64,000 nucleotides of DNA from Paludibacteraceae bacterium (GCA_905235505.1 CAJOMJ010000013.1:1-64000), one strand, 5' to 3'. Shown: positions 1 through 8,999, counted from the stretch's first letter. Notes: generated by a model not told the origin, from the sequence alone. Made by a program: numbers and translations.

Positions 1-485
1 AAGTTAGCCACGAAAGAGCCTTTGTAGTATTTTATGACATCGTATGAAGTGCGCCCGCACTCACGGTCAAGGAGTTTCATAAGCATTTGTCCTTGTGCTG
101 CAGTCATCTGCCTAAACTGGTCTTCATACTGGTCATAGAGTACTTTCTCGTATTGGTTCCAAAACTTGCGCTGTTCACGCTTCGACATACGGGCCATTAC
201 CTCGTCTGTCTTTATCATTTCATTGTTGAGAATCTTGGCTATAGGCAGAGTCTTCTTTACATCCCTGACTGTCCGCCAATAGAATTTCTCCTGCTTCTTG
301 CTGGTGAAGTGCATAGGAGGAAAGACATATACATCATGCAGATAAGCAAGGTACAGAGTGTCATTACCCTTTATCTGCACAGCAAGCGAGTCGAGATGTT
401 CGCGGTTAGTACTTGCCGCCTTGCATGGCATGATGCCCAAGCAAAGGGTTAACAAGAGGATAATATGAAGAGTATAACGTTTCAT
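1..485 (-). CDS. DUF4294 family exported protein (3' end outside window)
   Basis: A reading frame starts with ATG at 485 and runs leftward off the window, so the C-terminus is missing. It begins with a signal peptide (MKRYTLHIILLLTLCLG followed by a small-residue cleavage region). The rest matches the Bacteroidota DUF4294 pattern: a YWRTVRDVKK segment, then a basic amphipathic stretch, then QGQMLMKLLDRECG and SYDVIKYYKGSF. The function of the family is unknown; it is probably periplasmic. It is transcribed divergently from the nucleotidyltransferase gene, and the two promoters overlap in the 100-bp gap. Family assignment is from remembered motif layout. Confidence 0.75.
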   Translation of the reverse strand, partial: MKRYTLHIILLLTLCLGIMPCKAASTNREHLDSLAVQIKGNDTLYLAYLHDVYVFPPMHFTSKKQEKFYWRTVRDVKKTLPIAKILNNEMIKTDEVMARMSKREQRKFWNQYEKVLYDQYEDQFRQMTAAQGQMLMKLLDRECGRTSYDVIKYYKGSFVAN

Positions 486-503
486 ATATGATTGTTCCGA
501 TTG

Positions 504-511
504 CAAAGATA
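504..511 (-). promoter_or_regulatory. -7 element for the DUF4294 gene
   Basis: The minus strand reads TATCTTTG, a perfect Bacteroidota -7 box, 19 bases before the ATG at 485. This would give a leader of only about 12 bases. Confidence 0.6.
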
Positions 512-516
512 CAATA

Positions 517-548
517 TTTGTGCCAATTCCAAAAATGTATTATCTTTG
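517..548 (+). promoter_or_regulatory. Bacteroidota promoter for the CCA-adding enzyme gene
   Basis: TTTG (517-520), exactly 20 bases, then TATCTTTG (541-548). It lies inside the longest possible reading frame of the downstream gene. This argues that translation starts at ATG 585 and not at the upstream ATG at 492. Confidence 0.65.
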
Positions 549-584
549 CAGAAAAAAACAGGAGTAGCAGTTGATAGGAAACAG

Positions 585-1994
585 ATGATAATAGACAGCG
601 AGAAGATACGGTCAAGCGAGTTTCTGCTTATAGGCGAAGAGGCGGACAGACTCGGTTTGGAATGCTATGTGATAGGAGGTTGGGTGCGCGATTTGCTGCT
701 GCACAGATCGTCTAATGACATAGATGTGGTGGTGGTAGGTTCGGGTATAGAACTTGCCGAGGCCGTAGTAAAGCGTCTTGGCAGAGGTGCCCACTTGGCA
801 GTATTCAAGACATACGGCACGGCTCAAGTGAAGAAAGGAGACCTGGAGTTGGAGTTTGTAGGTGCAAGAAAGGAGAGTTACCGGCACGAGAGCAGGAATC
901 CGATAGTGGAAGACGGCACTTTGGAAGAAGACCAAAACCGCAGAGACTTCACCATAAATGCACTTGCTATTTGTCTCAACAAAGACAGGTATGGCGACTT
1001 GCTTGACCCGTTTGGAGGAATTGAAGACTTGGAAGACTGCACTATACGCACACCTCTCGACCCCGATATAACTTTCTCTGACGACCCGCTGAGAATGATG
1101 CGCGGGATAAGGTTTGCCTCACAATTAGGTTTCTATCTTTCAAGTGAGACCTTTGATGCTATATGCCGCAACAGAGAAAGAATAAACATAATAACAAAGG
1201 AGAGGATAGCGGAGGAGTTGAACAAGATAATGCTTTCAAGAAGACCTTCTGTAGGGTGGAAACTTTTGGACAAGACAGGACTCCTGCAACTGATATTCCC
1301 TGAACTGGCAGAGTTGAAAGGAGTGGAGACTAAAGAGGGCAAGGGGCATAAAGATGTGTTTCTGCATACTCTTCAGGTGGTGGATAATGTGGCGATGGAG
1401 ACGGATAACCTATGGCTTAGATGGGCGGCTCTGTTGCATGATATAGGCAAACCGAAATCGAAGCAGTGGGAAGCAGGTGTGGGTTGGACTTTCCGCAACC
1501 ACAACTACCTCGGGGCAAAGATGATTTCGAAGATATTCAAGAAGATGAAACTGCCCCAGAATGAGAAAATGGACTATGTGATAAAGATGGTGGATTTGCA
1601 CATGCGCCCTATCAATCTCATAGAAGATACGGTTACAGATAGTGCGGTGCGCCGTCTGCTGTTTGAGGCAGGGGATGACATAGACGACCTGATGCTGCTT
1701 TGCAATGCAGATATCACTTCGAAGAACGAGGACAAGGTAAGACGATACAAACAGAATTACGAGTTGGTAAAGCAGAAAATGATAGAACTAGAGGAGAGAG
1801 ACCGAATCCGTAATTTCCAACCGCCGGTGAGGGGAGAAGAGATAATGCAACTGCTTGGTTTGGAACCGTGCAGTCTGGTAGGAGAGCTGAAGTCGGCAAT
1901 AAAAGATGCCATTCTTGACGGAGTGATACCTAACGAATATGATGCCGCAAAGGAATACTTGATGCAGTTGGCAAAAGAAAGAGGACTCGTGTAA
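585..1994 (+). CDS. cca: CCA-adding/poly(A) polymerase-type tRNA nucleotidyltransferase with HD domain
   Basis: A class II nucleotidyltransferase expected to add or repair the 3' CCA of tRNAs in the cytoplasm. From ATG 585 the protein has 469 residues. The nucleotidyltransferase head shows GGWVRD at 31-36 and the metal-binding NDID at 44-47. A RRDFTINALA segment follows, then the RNA-binding neck (DPLRMMRGIRFA). An HD phosphohydrolase domain carries LLHDIGKPK near 283-291. The frame opens further upstream, but the promoter lies there, so 585 is preferred. The tRNA-Glu gene in this window encodes no CCA, consistent with need for such an enzyme. A poly(A) polymerase specificity cannot be excluded from sequence alone. 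Confidence 0.9.
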   Translation: MIIDSEKIRSSEFLLIGEEADRLGLECYVIGGWVRDLLLHRSSNDIDVVVVGSGIELAEAVVKRLGRGAHLAVFKTYGTAQVKKGDLELEFVGARKESYRHESRNPIVEDGTLEEDQNRRDFTINALAICLNKDRYGDLLDPFGGIEDLEDCTIRTPLDPDITFSDDPLRMMRGIRFASQLGFYLSSETFDAICRNRERINIITKERIAEELNKIMLSRRPSVGWKLLDKTGLLQLIFPELAELKGVETKEGKGHKDVFLHTLQVVDNVAMETDNLWLRWAALLHDIGKPKSKQWEAGVGWTFRNHNYLGAKMISKIFKKMKLPQNEKMDYVIKMVDLHMRPINLIEDTVTDSAVRRLLFEAGDDIDDLMLLCNADITSKNEDKVRRYKQNYELVKQKMIELEERDRIRNFQPPVRGEEIMQLLGLEPCSLVGELKSAIKDAILDGVIPNEYDAAKEYLMQLAKERGLV

Positions 1995-2008
1995 GTCCTC
2001 TTTCTTTT
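1973..2008. terminator. Intrinsic terminator overlapping the cca stop codon
   Basis: A perfect 14-bp stem (1973-1986 with 1995-2008) and an 8-base loop that contains the TAA stop. It is A-rich on one side and T-rich on the other, so it can work in both directions between two convergent genes. Confidence 0.7.
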
Positions 2009-2034
2009 ATTTGATATTGTATGTTCGTCATTAC

Positions 2035-3141
2035 TCATGGCTTTGTTGCGGAAGAAAGACATTGTCCTTGCAGAGAGTACAGATGTTCTTTCTGCCGGAT
2101 ACACAGATTGCCATTGACAATCACAAGTTGGTATCCTGACGAATTGGCAGCAGGCAGATAGTCAAGCGAAGTAGCACTGCGTGAAACATATTTATATATA
2201 GGCGGGTTGCCCTCGTCTTCGTCGCTGGTAGTATAGAAAGTAGTGGTATCAAGCCAGCAGATGGCTTCTCCCTGCCATTCTTCTTTGTAGCAAGCCATAT
2301 TCTCGGGCTGCCGCTTGAGAGTCTCTGATATACTCTCTTCTCCATTGCGCTTCCAAAGTAGTGTAACAGAGAGAGAAGGCAGGTTGTTGTTGTGGTTTTT
2401 GATAAGTATAAGACTGCCATCGGGAGATATATCGGCTGCAGTGACGAGGTGGAATCCATGTTGGCCGTCTGCGCCAAGGTCGGCTTTGACTCCGAGTTCA
2501 CATACCTTGGTAAGAGTCTGAACTTCATCGCCGTAGTCAAAACTCATAGGCAGAGAGTACACACAGCAGACATCATAATAGATTTTGGTGATGATATATA
2601 TAGTCTGCTCTATGTTGTCGTACATGATAGCTTCGGCATTGTGCAATCCGTCAGGATACTGGAACTTGATATACGATGCTTCTATAGTTTTGTTGACGGT
2701 GGTAGTGCCAGCATTGATTTCTGGTTCTTCAAAATAGAAGATGTGGTAGTTGCCTTTGGTTGCATTATTGTCACCAAAAGCACCGATGAAAAGGTAGTTC
2801 TTGTCGTTGTAAACACCTCCGCACATATCTTCCCAATCATTTCTTGAAGGAAGGTTGGAGAAGCTGAGTTTGAGGTATGCCATAGTTCCTTTTTCGTCGG
2901 TTGCTACTACATTGCGGTAGTCGTCGCTCTCCATCCAGATATATCCGGGAGTGACTCGGGAGCATGCAATACCAGATATCTCAGGAAGCACGGATGCAGT
3001 CTTTAGGTAGCCGCTTGTTGTACGCACAAAATCATCATTAAAGTCAAGCGTATCACCATTATAGACAATGTTAACCTTGGCAGAGAGACACATGGCAGAA
3101 ACAAGCATGGTCAGCAGAAAGACAGAACGATTAAGTTTCAT
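2035..3141 (-). CDS. Exported propeller-like protein of unknown function
   Basis: 368 residues with a clear signal peptide (MKLNRSVFLLTMLVSAMCLSA). The body has recurring aromatic/Asp motifs such as GYIWMESDD, NYLFIGAFGDN, TIYIITKIY and GEAICWLDTTTFYTTSDEDEG, which look like blades of a beta-propeller. The last 30 residues (GYQLVIVNGNLCIRQ, then HLYSLQGQCLSS) resemble the short C-terminal segment found on many exported Bacteroidales proteins (nGxLyIxxxgxxYslxGQ). No catalytic motif was recognised. It stands alone, converges with cca and has its own promoter. A surface or periplasmic location is inferred. Confidence 0.7.
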   Translation of the reverse strand: MKLNRSVFLLTMLVSAMCLSAKVNIVYNGDTLDFNDDFVRTTSGYLKTASVLPEISGIACSRVTPGYIWMESDDYRNVVATDEKGTMAYLKLSFSNLPSRNDWEDMCGGVYNDKNYLFIGAFGDNNATKGNYHIFYFEEPEINAGTTTVNKTIEASYIKFQYPDGLHNAEAIMYDNIEQTIYIITKIYYDVCCVYSLPMSFDYGDEVQTLTKVCELGVKADLGADGQHGFHLVTAADISPDGSLILIKNHNNNLPSLSVTLLWKRNGEESISETLKRQPENMACYKEEWQGEAICWLDTTTFYTTSDEDEGNPPIYKYVSRSATSLDYLPAANSSGYQLVIVNGNLCIRQKEHLYSLQGQCLSSATKP

Positions 3142-3168
3142 AAGACATGAATATTAGATTTGCAGGTA

Positions 3169-3201
3169 CAAAGATACAACTTATATTGGTGTACAAGCAA
3201 G
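3169..3201 (-). promoter_or_regulatory. Promoter for the exported propeller-like protein
   Basis: The minus strand shows CTTG, 21 bases, then TATCTTTG (3169-3176), 28 bases before the ATG at 3141. Confidence 0.55.
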
Positions 3202-3392
3202 GTTTTTGTGCATAATCTTTATAAAAAGAAGTGTGAAGAACGTAATGAAGAAAGAATAAAACTATTGGAAACGGTTGTATATGTGCTTGTTGTGAGTTTC
3301 GAAAGGGTGCTCGTGTTTCGTAACGTTTCGGAAGAAGGCGGGTGAGACGTGACGGTGTCGTCTTGGAGCATTGGCATGAAGCAAACAACAAA
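3202..3392. other. Intergenic stretch (with flanks, about 300 bp between genes)
   Basis: The gap between the propeller-like gene and rpsT. It holds one REP-like GAGACGTGACG palindrome (3343-3364) and, at its right end, the rpsT terminator. No coding frame with a credible start was seen. Confidence 0.5.
3343..3364. repeat. Dispersed REP-like palindrome, copy A
   Basis: GAGACGTGACGGTGTCGTCT: one of five related copies in this window (also at 7623, 16733, 16811 and 33683). The core is an imperfect inverted repeat GACGTGAC/GTCGCGTC. Confidence 0.5.
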
Positions 3393-3416
3393 AGGGCAGC
3401 CTTAGAAGACTGCCCT
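3393..3416 (-). terminator. rpsT terminator
   Basis: On the minus strand a 7-bp stem AGGGCAG/CTGCCCT with a 10-base loop is followed by TTTT, 26 bases after the rpsT stop. Confidence 0.7.
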
Positions 3417-3441
3417 CTATTTGATATAAGAGAACTCTGTA

Positions 3442-3696
3442 TTAGTCGAGTTTATTAACGTAAATTGCCAAACTTGACTTCAGGTTGGCTGCTTTGTTCT
3501 TGTGGATGATGTTGCGCTTTGCAAGTTTGTCCAGCATAGAAGATACCTTTGGAAGCATGGCAGCTGCCTCTGCTTTGTCGGTTGTAGCACGAAGTTTGCG
3601 AACAGCGTTGCGTGCTGTTTTTGCATAGTAATGATTGTGAAGTTTACGGGTCTCGGTTTGACGAATTCTCTTCAAAGATGATTTATGATTTGCCAT
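3442..3696 (-). CDS. rpsT: 30S ribosomal protein S20
   Basis: 84 residues, the usual length for bS20, which binds 16S rRNA in the small subunit. The N-terminus [17 protein letters not shown] and the later stretch [19 protein letters not shown] are diagnostic. It lies 42 bases downstream of tRNA-Glu on the same strand. There is no separate promoter in the gap, so the two are probably co-transcribed from the promoter at 3842-3873. Confidence 0.97.
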   Translation of the reverse strand: MANHKSSLKRIRQTETRKLHNHYYAKTARNAVRKLRATTDKAEAAAMLPKVSSMLDKLAKRNIIHKNKAANLKSSLAIYVNKLD

Positions 3697-3738
3697 CTTA
3701 ATGTTATTTTAGTTGTTTGGTTTAAAAATCGTTATTTG

Positions 3739-3810
3739 TAGCCCATAGCAGAATCGAACTGCTCTTTTAAGAATGAAAATCTTACGTCCTAGCCGATAGA
3801 CGAATGGGCC
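3739..3810 (-). tRNA. tRNA-Glu (anticodon UUC)
   Basis: The minus strand folds as a cloverleaf. The acceptor stem is GGCCCAT paired with ATGGGCT (G-T at the first pair). The anticodon stem TAAGA/TCTTA carries the loop TTTTCAT with anticodon TTC. The T arm is AGCAG-TTCGATT-CTGCT, with discriminator A. The 3' CCA is not encoded (the next bases are CAA). The 72-nt body is complete, and a promoter lies 32 bases upstream. Confidence 0.95.
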
Positions 3811-3841
3811 ATGCTCCCTTCATTTTTTCCGAAAGCGGCTG

Positions 3842-3873
3842 CAAAGGTACATCAACTTTTTCATATACGCAAA
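3842..3873 (-). promoter_or_regulatory. Promoter for tRNA-Glu and rpsT
   Basis: The minus strand reads TTTG, 20 bases, TACCTTTG, a full match to the phylum consensus. Confidence 0.65.
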
Positions 3874-3971
3874 TCTTTCCCGAAAAAAAGTTTATTTATT
3901 TCACTTTTATATATGATTTTAACTCTCATCAAGCCTTCTTAGGAACAGATATTTTTATAGAATCACAAAAA

Positions 3972-3998
3972 GAGACAGTATTTGTATTCTACTGTCTC
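3972..3998 (-). terminator. Terminator downstream of the TPR/AraC regulator
   Basis: A perfect 9-bp stem GAGACAGTA/TACTGTCTC with a 9-base loop, followed on the minus strand by TTTTTG. It lies about 240 bases past the stop codon at 4239. Confidence 0.65.
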
Positions 3999-4026
3999 CA
4001 CAATCAATATATACATATTTAGGCTA

Positions 4027-4094
4027 ATGGTTGATAGGTTGGTAGGTTGATACGCACTCCGCGCTGTTGGCAGGTTGGTAGGTTAGCTGTTTAA
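4027..4094. repeat. GGTTGGTAGGTT short repeats
   Basis: Near-repeats of TTGATAGGTTGGTAGGTTGA and GCAGGTTGGTAGGTTAGC, separated by a GC-rich ACGCACTCCGCGCTG stretch. The patch is noncoding. Confidence 0.45.
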
Positions 4095-4238
4095 TGACAA
4101 CACTAATTTTACGACTGCAAAGATACGGCAAACAGCGGATAACACTTTTAGCATTATCATACAAAATACATACTTTGTTTTGTCAATTTCTTACAAAATG
4201 AGATAGTAGAATAATTTTACAGAAGGTTTTTCTGCCCA

Positions 4239-5918
4239 TTATTCTTGATTTTGCCTGCGGAAATCAGATGGAGACACCTCGTAATAGCGTTTGAAACTAC
4301 GTGAAAATGTGCTTATTTCATCGTAGCCGCACTCCTGGGCAATGTCTGAAATACTCAAGTTCTTGTTATCTTTGAGCAGTTGCCCTGCTTTTTGCATTCG
4401 AATTGCATTGATAAAGGCATTGGGCAGTTGTCCTGTCAAGCCGAAAATACGGCGACGGAAGGTCTGAGGAGTCATATTAAAATACGAGGCTACCGTTTCA
4501 ACGGAATATGAAGTCCCTTCTTTAGCCTCATTTACCGCTTGCACTACTTGAGCCAAAAACTGTTTGTCATCTTCTTTTAAGGAAGATTTGGTTTCTTCAG
4601 CAACAGGCTTATTGTCCGGTATCGGAGTTTCTCCCTCCGTTTCTTCCTTGTTATTTATCTGTGCCTGCAGCAACTCTATCTCTCGGAAGAGATTCTCCAA
4701 GCGGCGTTGCTGATACTTCTTTGAGACAAAGAAAATGGTGACGACAAGAATGATGAGAGCCACAAGTATAGTCAGAAGCAGAATAATACGCTTTCTGCTT
4801 TTCTGCCTTAAGTCATCGTTTTGAAGTTGTAGATGGTAGTTGTCATACTCAGCGGCATACTTCGACAGCAGCATACCCGTTTCACTGTCATAAAGCGAGT
4901 CACGGAGTTGGTTGTAGCAGTCGCCATGATAGAGAGCCTTATTCACGTCTATATTTCTAAGAGCATCGTGCAGCCCTTTGTGGGTTTGACACTGATTGAA
5001 TAGGTCATTCTGCGCGGTAAATATCTCCAATGCCTCTTTATAATATTCCACGGCGGCAGTGTCATTACCCTGCGTATGCATCAATATTCCCATCTGGTTG
5101 CAGACTATGGCGAGAGAATGCAGGTTGCCGTCGGCACGAAATTCGGGTATTGCCTCATTCAAGGCAGACTCTGCTTCTTCATATCTGCCTAAGGAAATGA
5201 GTGCTGACGCACGCTGAGACTGCCGTATAGCAGCCTTGGCATTATTTGAGAGCGACACCTCCAACTCGTATGCCTCTGTAGCATACTTAAGAGACTTCTC
5301 ATATTCTCCCATGCGATGGTATATCTCAGATGCCGTGCCCTTTACAAGAGCCACCTTGCCCAAGTTGCCTGTCTGCTTGGCATAACGCTCGGACTCAAGG
5401 ATATACTTCTCTGCCTCATCAAGTTGCCGCGTCATTATATAGATAGCGGCTATGGTATTGAGAGAAGAACTGATGTGGTCGGGATTGCCTTCCTGAATAT
5501 CTATTTCATAGCACTCTTTTGCATATCGTGCGGCCTCATCACAATGACCGAGCCTGATATTGATAATGGCGAGCAGACTCAGCAAGTCAGCTTTTGTAGT
5601 ATTGTCATCATTACAAAGCTGAAGTGCTTTTGTCGCATATTCGTATGCGGTTTTGTATTGCTGAGAGTCGTTATACCACTCGGCGCCCCAATACCACACT
5701 TGAAAGTTGATATCTGCAGGGGAAGAGTTGCGGTCGAAACAGATGGTGTCATCAATGAAGCCCTGTTCAAGTAGTACGCTGAAGAAATGATTGGCATTGC
5801 TGACCGACTGCACGGAGTCGAAGCGCAAAAGGGCTGTATCAACATCCGTATTTGCTGCAGACAAGTCAAGACTTGCTATCATTAGCAGAAATACTATATA
5901 GAGTTTGTGGAATTTCAT
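4239..5918 (-). CDS. Membrane-tethered TPR/AraC-type transcriptional regulator
   Basis: 559 residues. A signal peptide or first membrane anchor (1-21) leads to a periplasmic region of tetratricopeptide repeats, for example YKTAYEYATKALQLC, HCDEAARYAKECYE and YEEAESALNEAIPEF. A transmembrane helix follows near 373-398 (IILLLTILVALIILVVTIFF), then a coiled stretch. A C-terminal AraC-family double helix-turn-helix spans about 450-559 (YSVETVASYFNMTPQTFRRR; SISDIAQECGYDEISTFSRS). It should sense something outside the cytoplasm and control genes from the membrane. It follows the phosphoesterase gene by 15 bases, so they probably share a transcript. The target is unknown. Confidence 0.85.
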   Translation of the reverse strand: MKFHKLYIVFLLMIASLDLSAANTDVDTALLRFDSVQSVSNANHFFSVLLEQGFIDDTICFDRNSSPADINFQVWYWGAEWYNDSQQYKTAYEYATKALQLCNDDNTTKADLLSLLAIINIRLGHCDEAARYAKECYEIDIQEGNPDHISSSLNTIAAIYIMTRQLDEAEKYILESERYAKQTGNLGKVALVKGTASEIYHRMGEYEKSLKYATEAYELEVSLSNNAKAAIRQSQRASALISLGRYEEAESALNEAIPEFRADGNLHSLAIVCNQMGILMHTQGNDTAAVEYYKEALEIFTAQNDLFNQCQTHKGLHDALRNIDVNKALYHGDCYNQLRDSLYDSETGMLLSKYAAEYDNYHLQLQNDDLRQKSRKRIILLLTILVALIILVVTIFFVSKKYQQRRLENLFREIELLQAQINNKEETEGETPIPDNKPVAEETKSSLKEDDKQFLAQVVQAVNEAKEGTSYSVETVASYFNMTPQTFRRRIFGLTGQLPNAFINAIRMQKAGQLLKDNKNLSISDIAQECGYDEISTFSRSFKRYYEVSPSDFRRQNQE

Positions 5919-5933
5919 ATTACTTCAGCCGCC

Positions 5934-7160
5934 TCACTTTTGCAGAACAACAGAATCAAAGATAGTGTCACCGTCAGCCGCCCATGTGTCGATACGCAGA
6001 CTGTCTTTATACACTTTCATATCCTCATAAAAGCGCATGTATGACGCATACGAGTCTGCCTTTATGTTTTCTTTGGGCGCATAAAACTTGTCAGACGAGT
6101 TGGTGAGGATATACACTGGTTTGTCACCGTCAATCGTGCCACGCATATAGTTGTGCTCATGACCGCAGAATACCACATCCGCTTCCTCCAATATCCTGCG
6201 GAAAGCCATGCGCATAGAAGCATTGTTGCGGTTCTTGCCGGCGGAATAAACAGGGTGATGCATCACCACTATCTTCCATAAATCGGCTTTCTGGGATATC
6301 ACCTTTCTAAGCCACGTCTGCATTACGGTATAGTCAGATACCACCTGCAGCGCATCAGTGTCAAGCACAATAAGTCTGCAATAAGGAAAATCAACGAAAT
6401 AAGTCGTGCCAAAGAATCGTTCCGGTCCGTTGTGCGGATTGCCGAACACATGTGTCCACCGCTGGTCAAGAGTCTTTCTTACGCCTTTCAGATACTCGTG
6501 ATTGCCTGTGGCTGCAATTATAGGCACGGTGGTTTGTCGGTCGGCAAGAGAGGAGAAAAATATCTGCCAATACTTGTCGGTCGGGCGCTCTATTATGTCT
6601 CCGGCGAACACCATGGCAGTAGGTGCCGTGTGCCGCAATCCTGGTAAGTCAAATGCTGATTTGAACAATGCAGCCGAAGCACTGCCCTCCTTGTCTTGTA
6701 TATCTCCGAAGACAACAAACCGTTGCATTCTGTCGTGCGAGTGTCTGTCAGAAAAATACAAGGGATACCAATCGGAGTGTTTACCGTCTGTTACACATCT
6801 ATAGGAATAGTTGCCGGACGGAACAGAATCTATATATGCACGATAGAAAGCCGCCCTGCCTGCACGAGACTTGACTATACTACCCTCGGCTTGAAAGCTT
6901 ACTGTATCACGGTTTGCCCAGTTGAGAAGTTGTACACTTGACAACGACAATGCGGTGTCGCAACGCCAACTGACAATACGGCTGCTTTCAGCATTCTCGC
7001 CATAGGAGAGCACTATATTATGCGGTTTGGAAGATACCGAATACTGCTGTTCAGGCTGATTGCCAAACCAGGCATTCCAACGCAGAGCACATACTATTGT
7101 TGCCGCAACCACAAGGATGGCGGCAACAATACCGAATGATATCTTAACAGGTCTTGACAA
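5934..7160 (-). CDS. Calcineurin-like metallophosphoesterase, membrane-anchored
   Basis: 408 residues. An N-terminal anchor (8-26) precedes a purple-acid-phosphatase-like all-beta N domain (about 45-140). A calcineurin-like domain follows with the metal-binding motifs GDIQD (152-156), GDII (187-190), GNHEY (219-223), VMHHPV and GHEHNY. The order D, GDxxx, GNHE, H, GHxH is that of dinuclear metallophosphatases. The substrate cannot be told from sequence. It sits in a run DUF3127-phosphoesterase-TPR/AraC regulator with gaps of 17 and 15 bases, so the regulator may monitor this function. Confidence 0.88.
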   Translation of the reverse strand: MSRPVKISFGIVAAILVVAATIVCALRWNAWFGNQPEQQYSVSSKPHNIVLSYGENAESSRIVSWRCDTALSLSSVQLLNWANRDTVSFQAEGSIVKSRAGRAAFYRAYIDSVPSGNYSYRCVTDGKHSDWYPLYFSDRHSHDRMQRFVVFGDIQDKEGSASAALFKSAFDLPGLRHTAPTAMVFAGDIIERPTDKYWQIFFSSLADRQTTVPIIAATGNHEYLKGVRKTLDQRWTHVFGNPHNGPERFFGTTYFVDFPYCRLIVLDTDALQVVSDYTVMQTWLRKVISQKADLWKIVVMHHPVYSAGKNRNNASMRMAFRRILEEADVVFCGHEHNYMRGTIDGDKPVYILTNSSDKFYAPKENIKADSYASYMRFYEDMKVYKDSLRIDTWAADGDTIFDSVVLQK

Positions 7161-7177
7161 GTTGTTAAGTATAGAAT

Positions 7178-7594
7178 TTAGAACGGCAGGTCGGTGCCGT
7201 CGTCAGCAGGTGCCTCGTTCTTGAGTTCATCGAAGGTCTGAACATTACCCACGGCAGGCTGAGGTTGCTCTGCAGAAGATGCCACCTGTGCAGTTGCCGG
7301 GTTCTGCCCGGGCGCTGCAATTGCGCCCTGCTGAACTCTGTATGCGCGGATGCTGGTGTACCAACGACCGTTGAACTCACGCGATTCTATATCGAAACTG
7401 ACCGTTACAATATCATCTATATTGCAGGGGTTGGCCTTGATACGGTCTTCACCGAATATCTCGAAACATACTTTCTTTGGATATTGCTCTTGCGTTTCGA
7501 GAACATACGACTGCGACGCCCACTTATTGCCTGTGCGCTGACTTGTACCTTGCTGCAACGGCAATACCTGTATAATTTTTCCTGATACTTCCAT
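7178..7594 (-). CDS. DUF3127 domain protein (OB-fold, SSB-like)
   Basis: 138 residues. The first 90 or so form an OB-like fold typical of DUF3127 (MEVSGKIIQVLPLQQG, FEIFGEDRI, VSFDIESREFNGRWYTSIRA). A Pro/Ala/Gln linker follows, with an acidic tail ending DGTDLPF. That tail resembles the DDLPF tip by which single-stranded DNA-binding proteins recruit partners. A role in nucleic acid binding is inferred; no experimental function is known to me. It lies 57 bases after pgk and could be on the same message. Confidence 0.8.
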   Translation of the reverse strand: MEVSGKIIQVLPLQQGTSQRTGNKWASQSYVLETQEQYPKKVCFEIFGEDRIKANPCNIDDIVTVSFDIESREFNGRWYTSIRAYRVQQGAIAAPGQNPATAQVASSAEQPQPAVGNVQTFDELKNEAPADDGTDLPF

Positions 7595-7622
7595 ATATGA
7601 TTATAAGTTTGTTATGTTTGTA

Positions 7623-7645
7623 TAGACGCTACACTGTCACGCCTC
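7623..7645. repeat. Dispersed REP-like palindrome, copy B (degenerate)
   Basis: TAGACGCTACACTGTCACGCCTC matches the family core AGACGCGACAACGTCACGTCTC with a few changes. It sits in the gap between pgk and the DUF3127 gene. Confidence 0.4.
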
Positions 7646-7651
7646 AATATT

Positions 7652-8905
7652 TTATTCTCCTTTTATTGCTGCCACACCCGGAAGAACCTTGCCTTCGATA
7701 GCCTCAAGCAAAGCACCGCCGCCTGTTGAGATATAACTTACGCGGTCAGCCATGCCGAACTTGTTGATGCAGGCAACAGAGTCACCACCTCCGATAAGGG
7801 AGTATGCCCCTTCGTCGGTTGCCTTGGCAATAGCCTCGGCAATAGCGCGTGAGCCTGCGGTGAAGTTATCAAACTCGAACACACCAGCAGGTCCGTTCCA
7901 AAGAATAGTCTTGGCACCTTCGATAGCATTCGCAAAAGCCTTTTGTGTCTCCGGTCCGGCATCCATACCTTCCCAACCGTCAGGCACGTTGTTGGCGGGC
8001 ACTACCTGCTGATTTGCATCGTTGGCGAACTTATCACCTGCCACGCAGTCGGTTCCCAATACGAGATTCACTCCTTTTGCCTTGGCTTGTGCAATGATAT
8101 CGAGAGCAAGGTCAAGCTTGTCGTCCTCACAGATGGAGTTGCCTATCTTGCCACCCTGTGCCTTGGCAAAAGTATAGGTCATACCGCCGCAGAGGATAAG
8201 GTTGTCAACTTTGTCCATCAGGTTTTCTATAATACCTATCTTGGTGCTTACTTTTGAACCTCCCATGATAGCAGTGAAGGGGTGCTTTATATCGCTGAGG
8301 ATATTATCAACAGCCTTAACCTCTTTCTCCATCAGGTAACCGAGCATCTTGTTGTCAGCGTCGAAATAGTCAGCTATAACGGCAGTAGATGCGTGTTTGC
8401 GGTGAGCGGTTCCGAAAGCGTCGTTAACATAGCAGTCAGCATAACTTGCGAGAGTCTTGGCAAACTCTTTCTGACTTGCTTTCATGGCTTTCTTTGCTTC
8501 CTCGTATGCAGGGTCTTCTTTGTCGATACCTACCGGTTTGCCTTCTTCTTCAGGGTAGAAACGGAGGTTCTCAAGCAGTAGCACTTCACCGGGTTTGAGG
8601 GCGTCTGCTGCGGCTTTTGCCTTGGCGCAGTCAGGTGCAAACTGTACTTCTGTACCAAGAGCTTTGGCTACGGCATTCTGTATCTGACCGAGCGACATCT
8701 TCATGTTCACCTTACCCTTGGGTTTGCCCATGTGAGACATTATTATCACTGCCCCGCCGTCAGCGAGAATCTTCTTGAGTGTAGGCAGAGCACCGTTGAT
8801 ACGCGTCATGTCGGTTATCTGTCCGTTTTCATCGAGAGGCACATTGAAGTCCACCCGTACAATTGCCTTCTTTCCGGCAAATTTGTAATTGTCAATTGTC
8901 ATCAT
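7652..8905 (-). CDS. pgk: Phosphoglycerate kinase
   Basis: Catalyses 1,3-bisphosphoglycerate + ADP to 3-phosphoglycerate + ATP in glycolysis. Recognised by [12 protein letters not shown] near the start, [29 protein letters not shown], the [10 protein letters not shown] hinge and the C-terminal [13 protein letters not shown] and [15 protein letters not shown]. From the ATG pair at 8905/8902 the protein has about 417 residues, the normal length. An ATG further upstream (8947) would add residues not usual in the family, so 8905 is preferred. A matching promoter lies about 100 bases upstream. Confidence 0.96.
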   Translation of the reverse strand: MMTIDNYKFAGKKAIVRVDFNVPLDENGQITDMTRINGALPTLKKILADGGAVIIMSHMGKPKGKVNMKMSLGQIQNAVAKALGTEVQFAPDCAKAKAAADALKPGEVLLLENLRFYPEEEGKPVGIDKEDPAYEEAKKAMKASQKEFAKTLASYADCYVNDAFGTAHRKHASTAVIADYFDADNKMLGYLMEKEVKAVDNILSDIKHPFTAIMGGSKVSTKIGIIENLMDKVDNLILCGGMTYTFAKAQGGKIGNSICEDDKLDLALDIIAQAKAKGVNLVLGTDCVAGDKFANDANQQVVPANNVPDGWEGMDAGPETQKAFANAIEGAKTILWNGPAGVFEFDNFTAGSRAIAEAIAKATDEGAYSLIGGGDSVACINKFGMADRVSYISTGGGALLEAIEGKVLPGVAAIKGE

Positions 8906-8999
8906 ATATCTGTTGTTTTGTTTTATTAAGCCGTTTTGTGTTGTCATAGCTATTAGTGCTTCTTACATGTCAGTCTGCACCTTTTACACTATCAGTCTG

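Larger units (their letters stand above)
3874..4238. other. Intergenic stretch of about 360 bp
   Basis: Holds the terminator for the TPR/AraC gene (3972-3998) and a patch of GGTTGGTAGGTT-type repeats (4027-4094). No gene was seen. Confidence 0.5.

Noticed and set aside
87..452. Plus-strand coding frame of 121 codons at the left edge
   Set aside because: It is antisense to the DUF4294 gene, which has a signal peptide, known motifs and a promoter.
492..584. Longer N-terminus for the CCA-adding enzyme
   Set aside because: The extension covers a perfect promoter (517-548) and lacks resemblance to the family, which starts near the helix before GGWVRD.
7178..7594. Single-stranded DNA-binding protein Ssb
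   Set aside because: The DGTDLPF tail looks similar, but the OB region matches the DUF3127 pattern and not that of Ssb.
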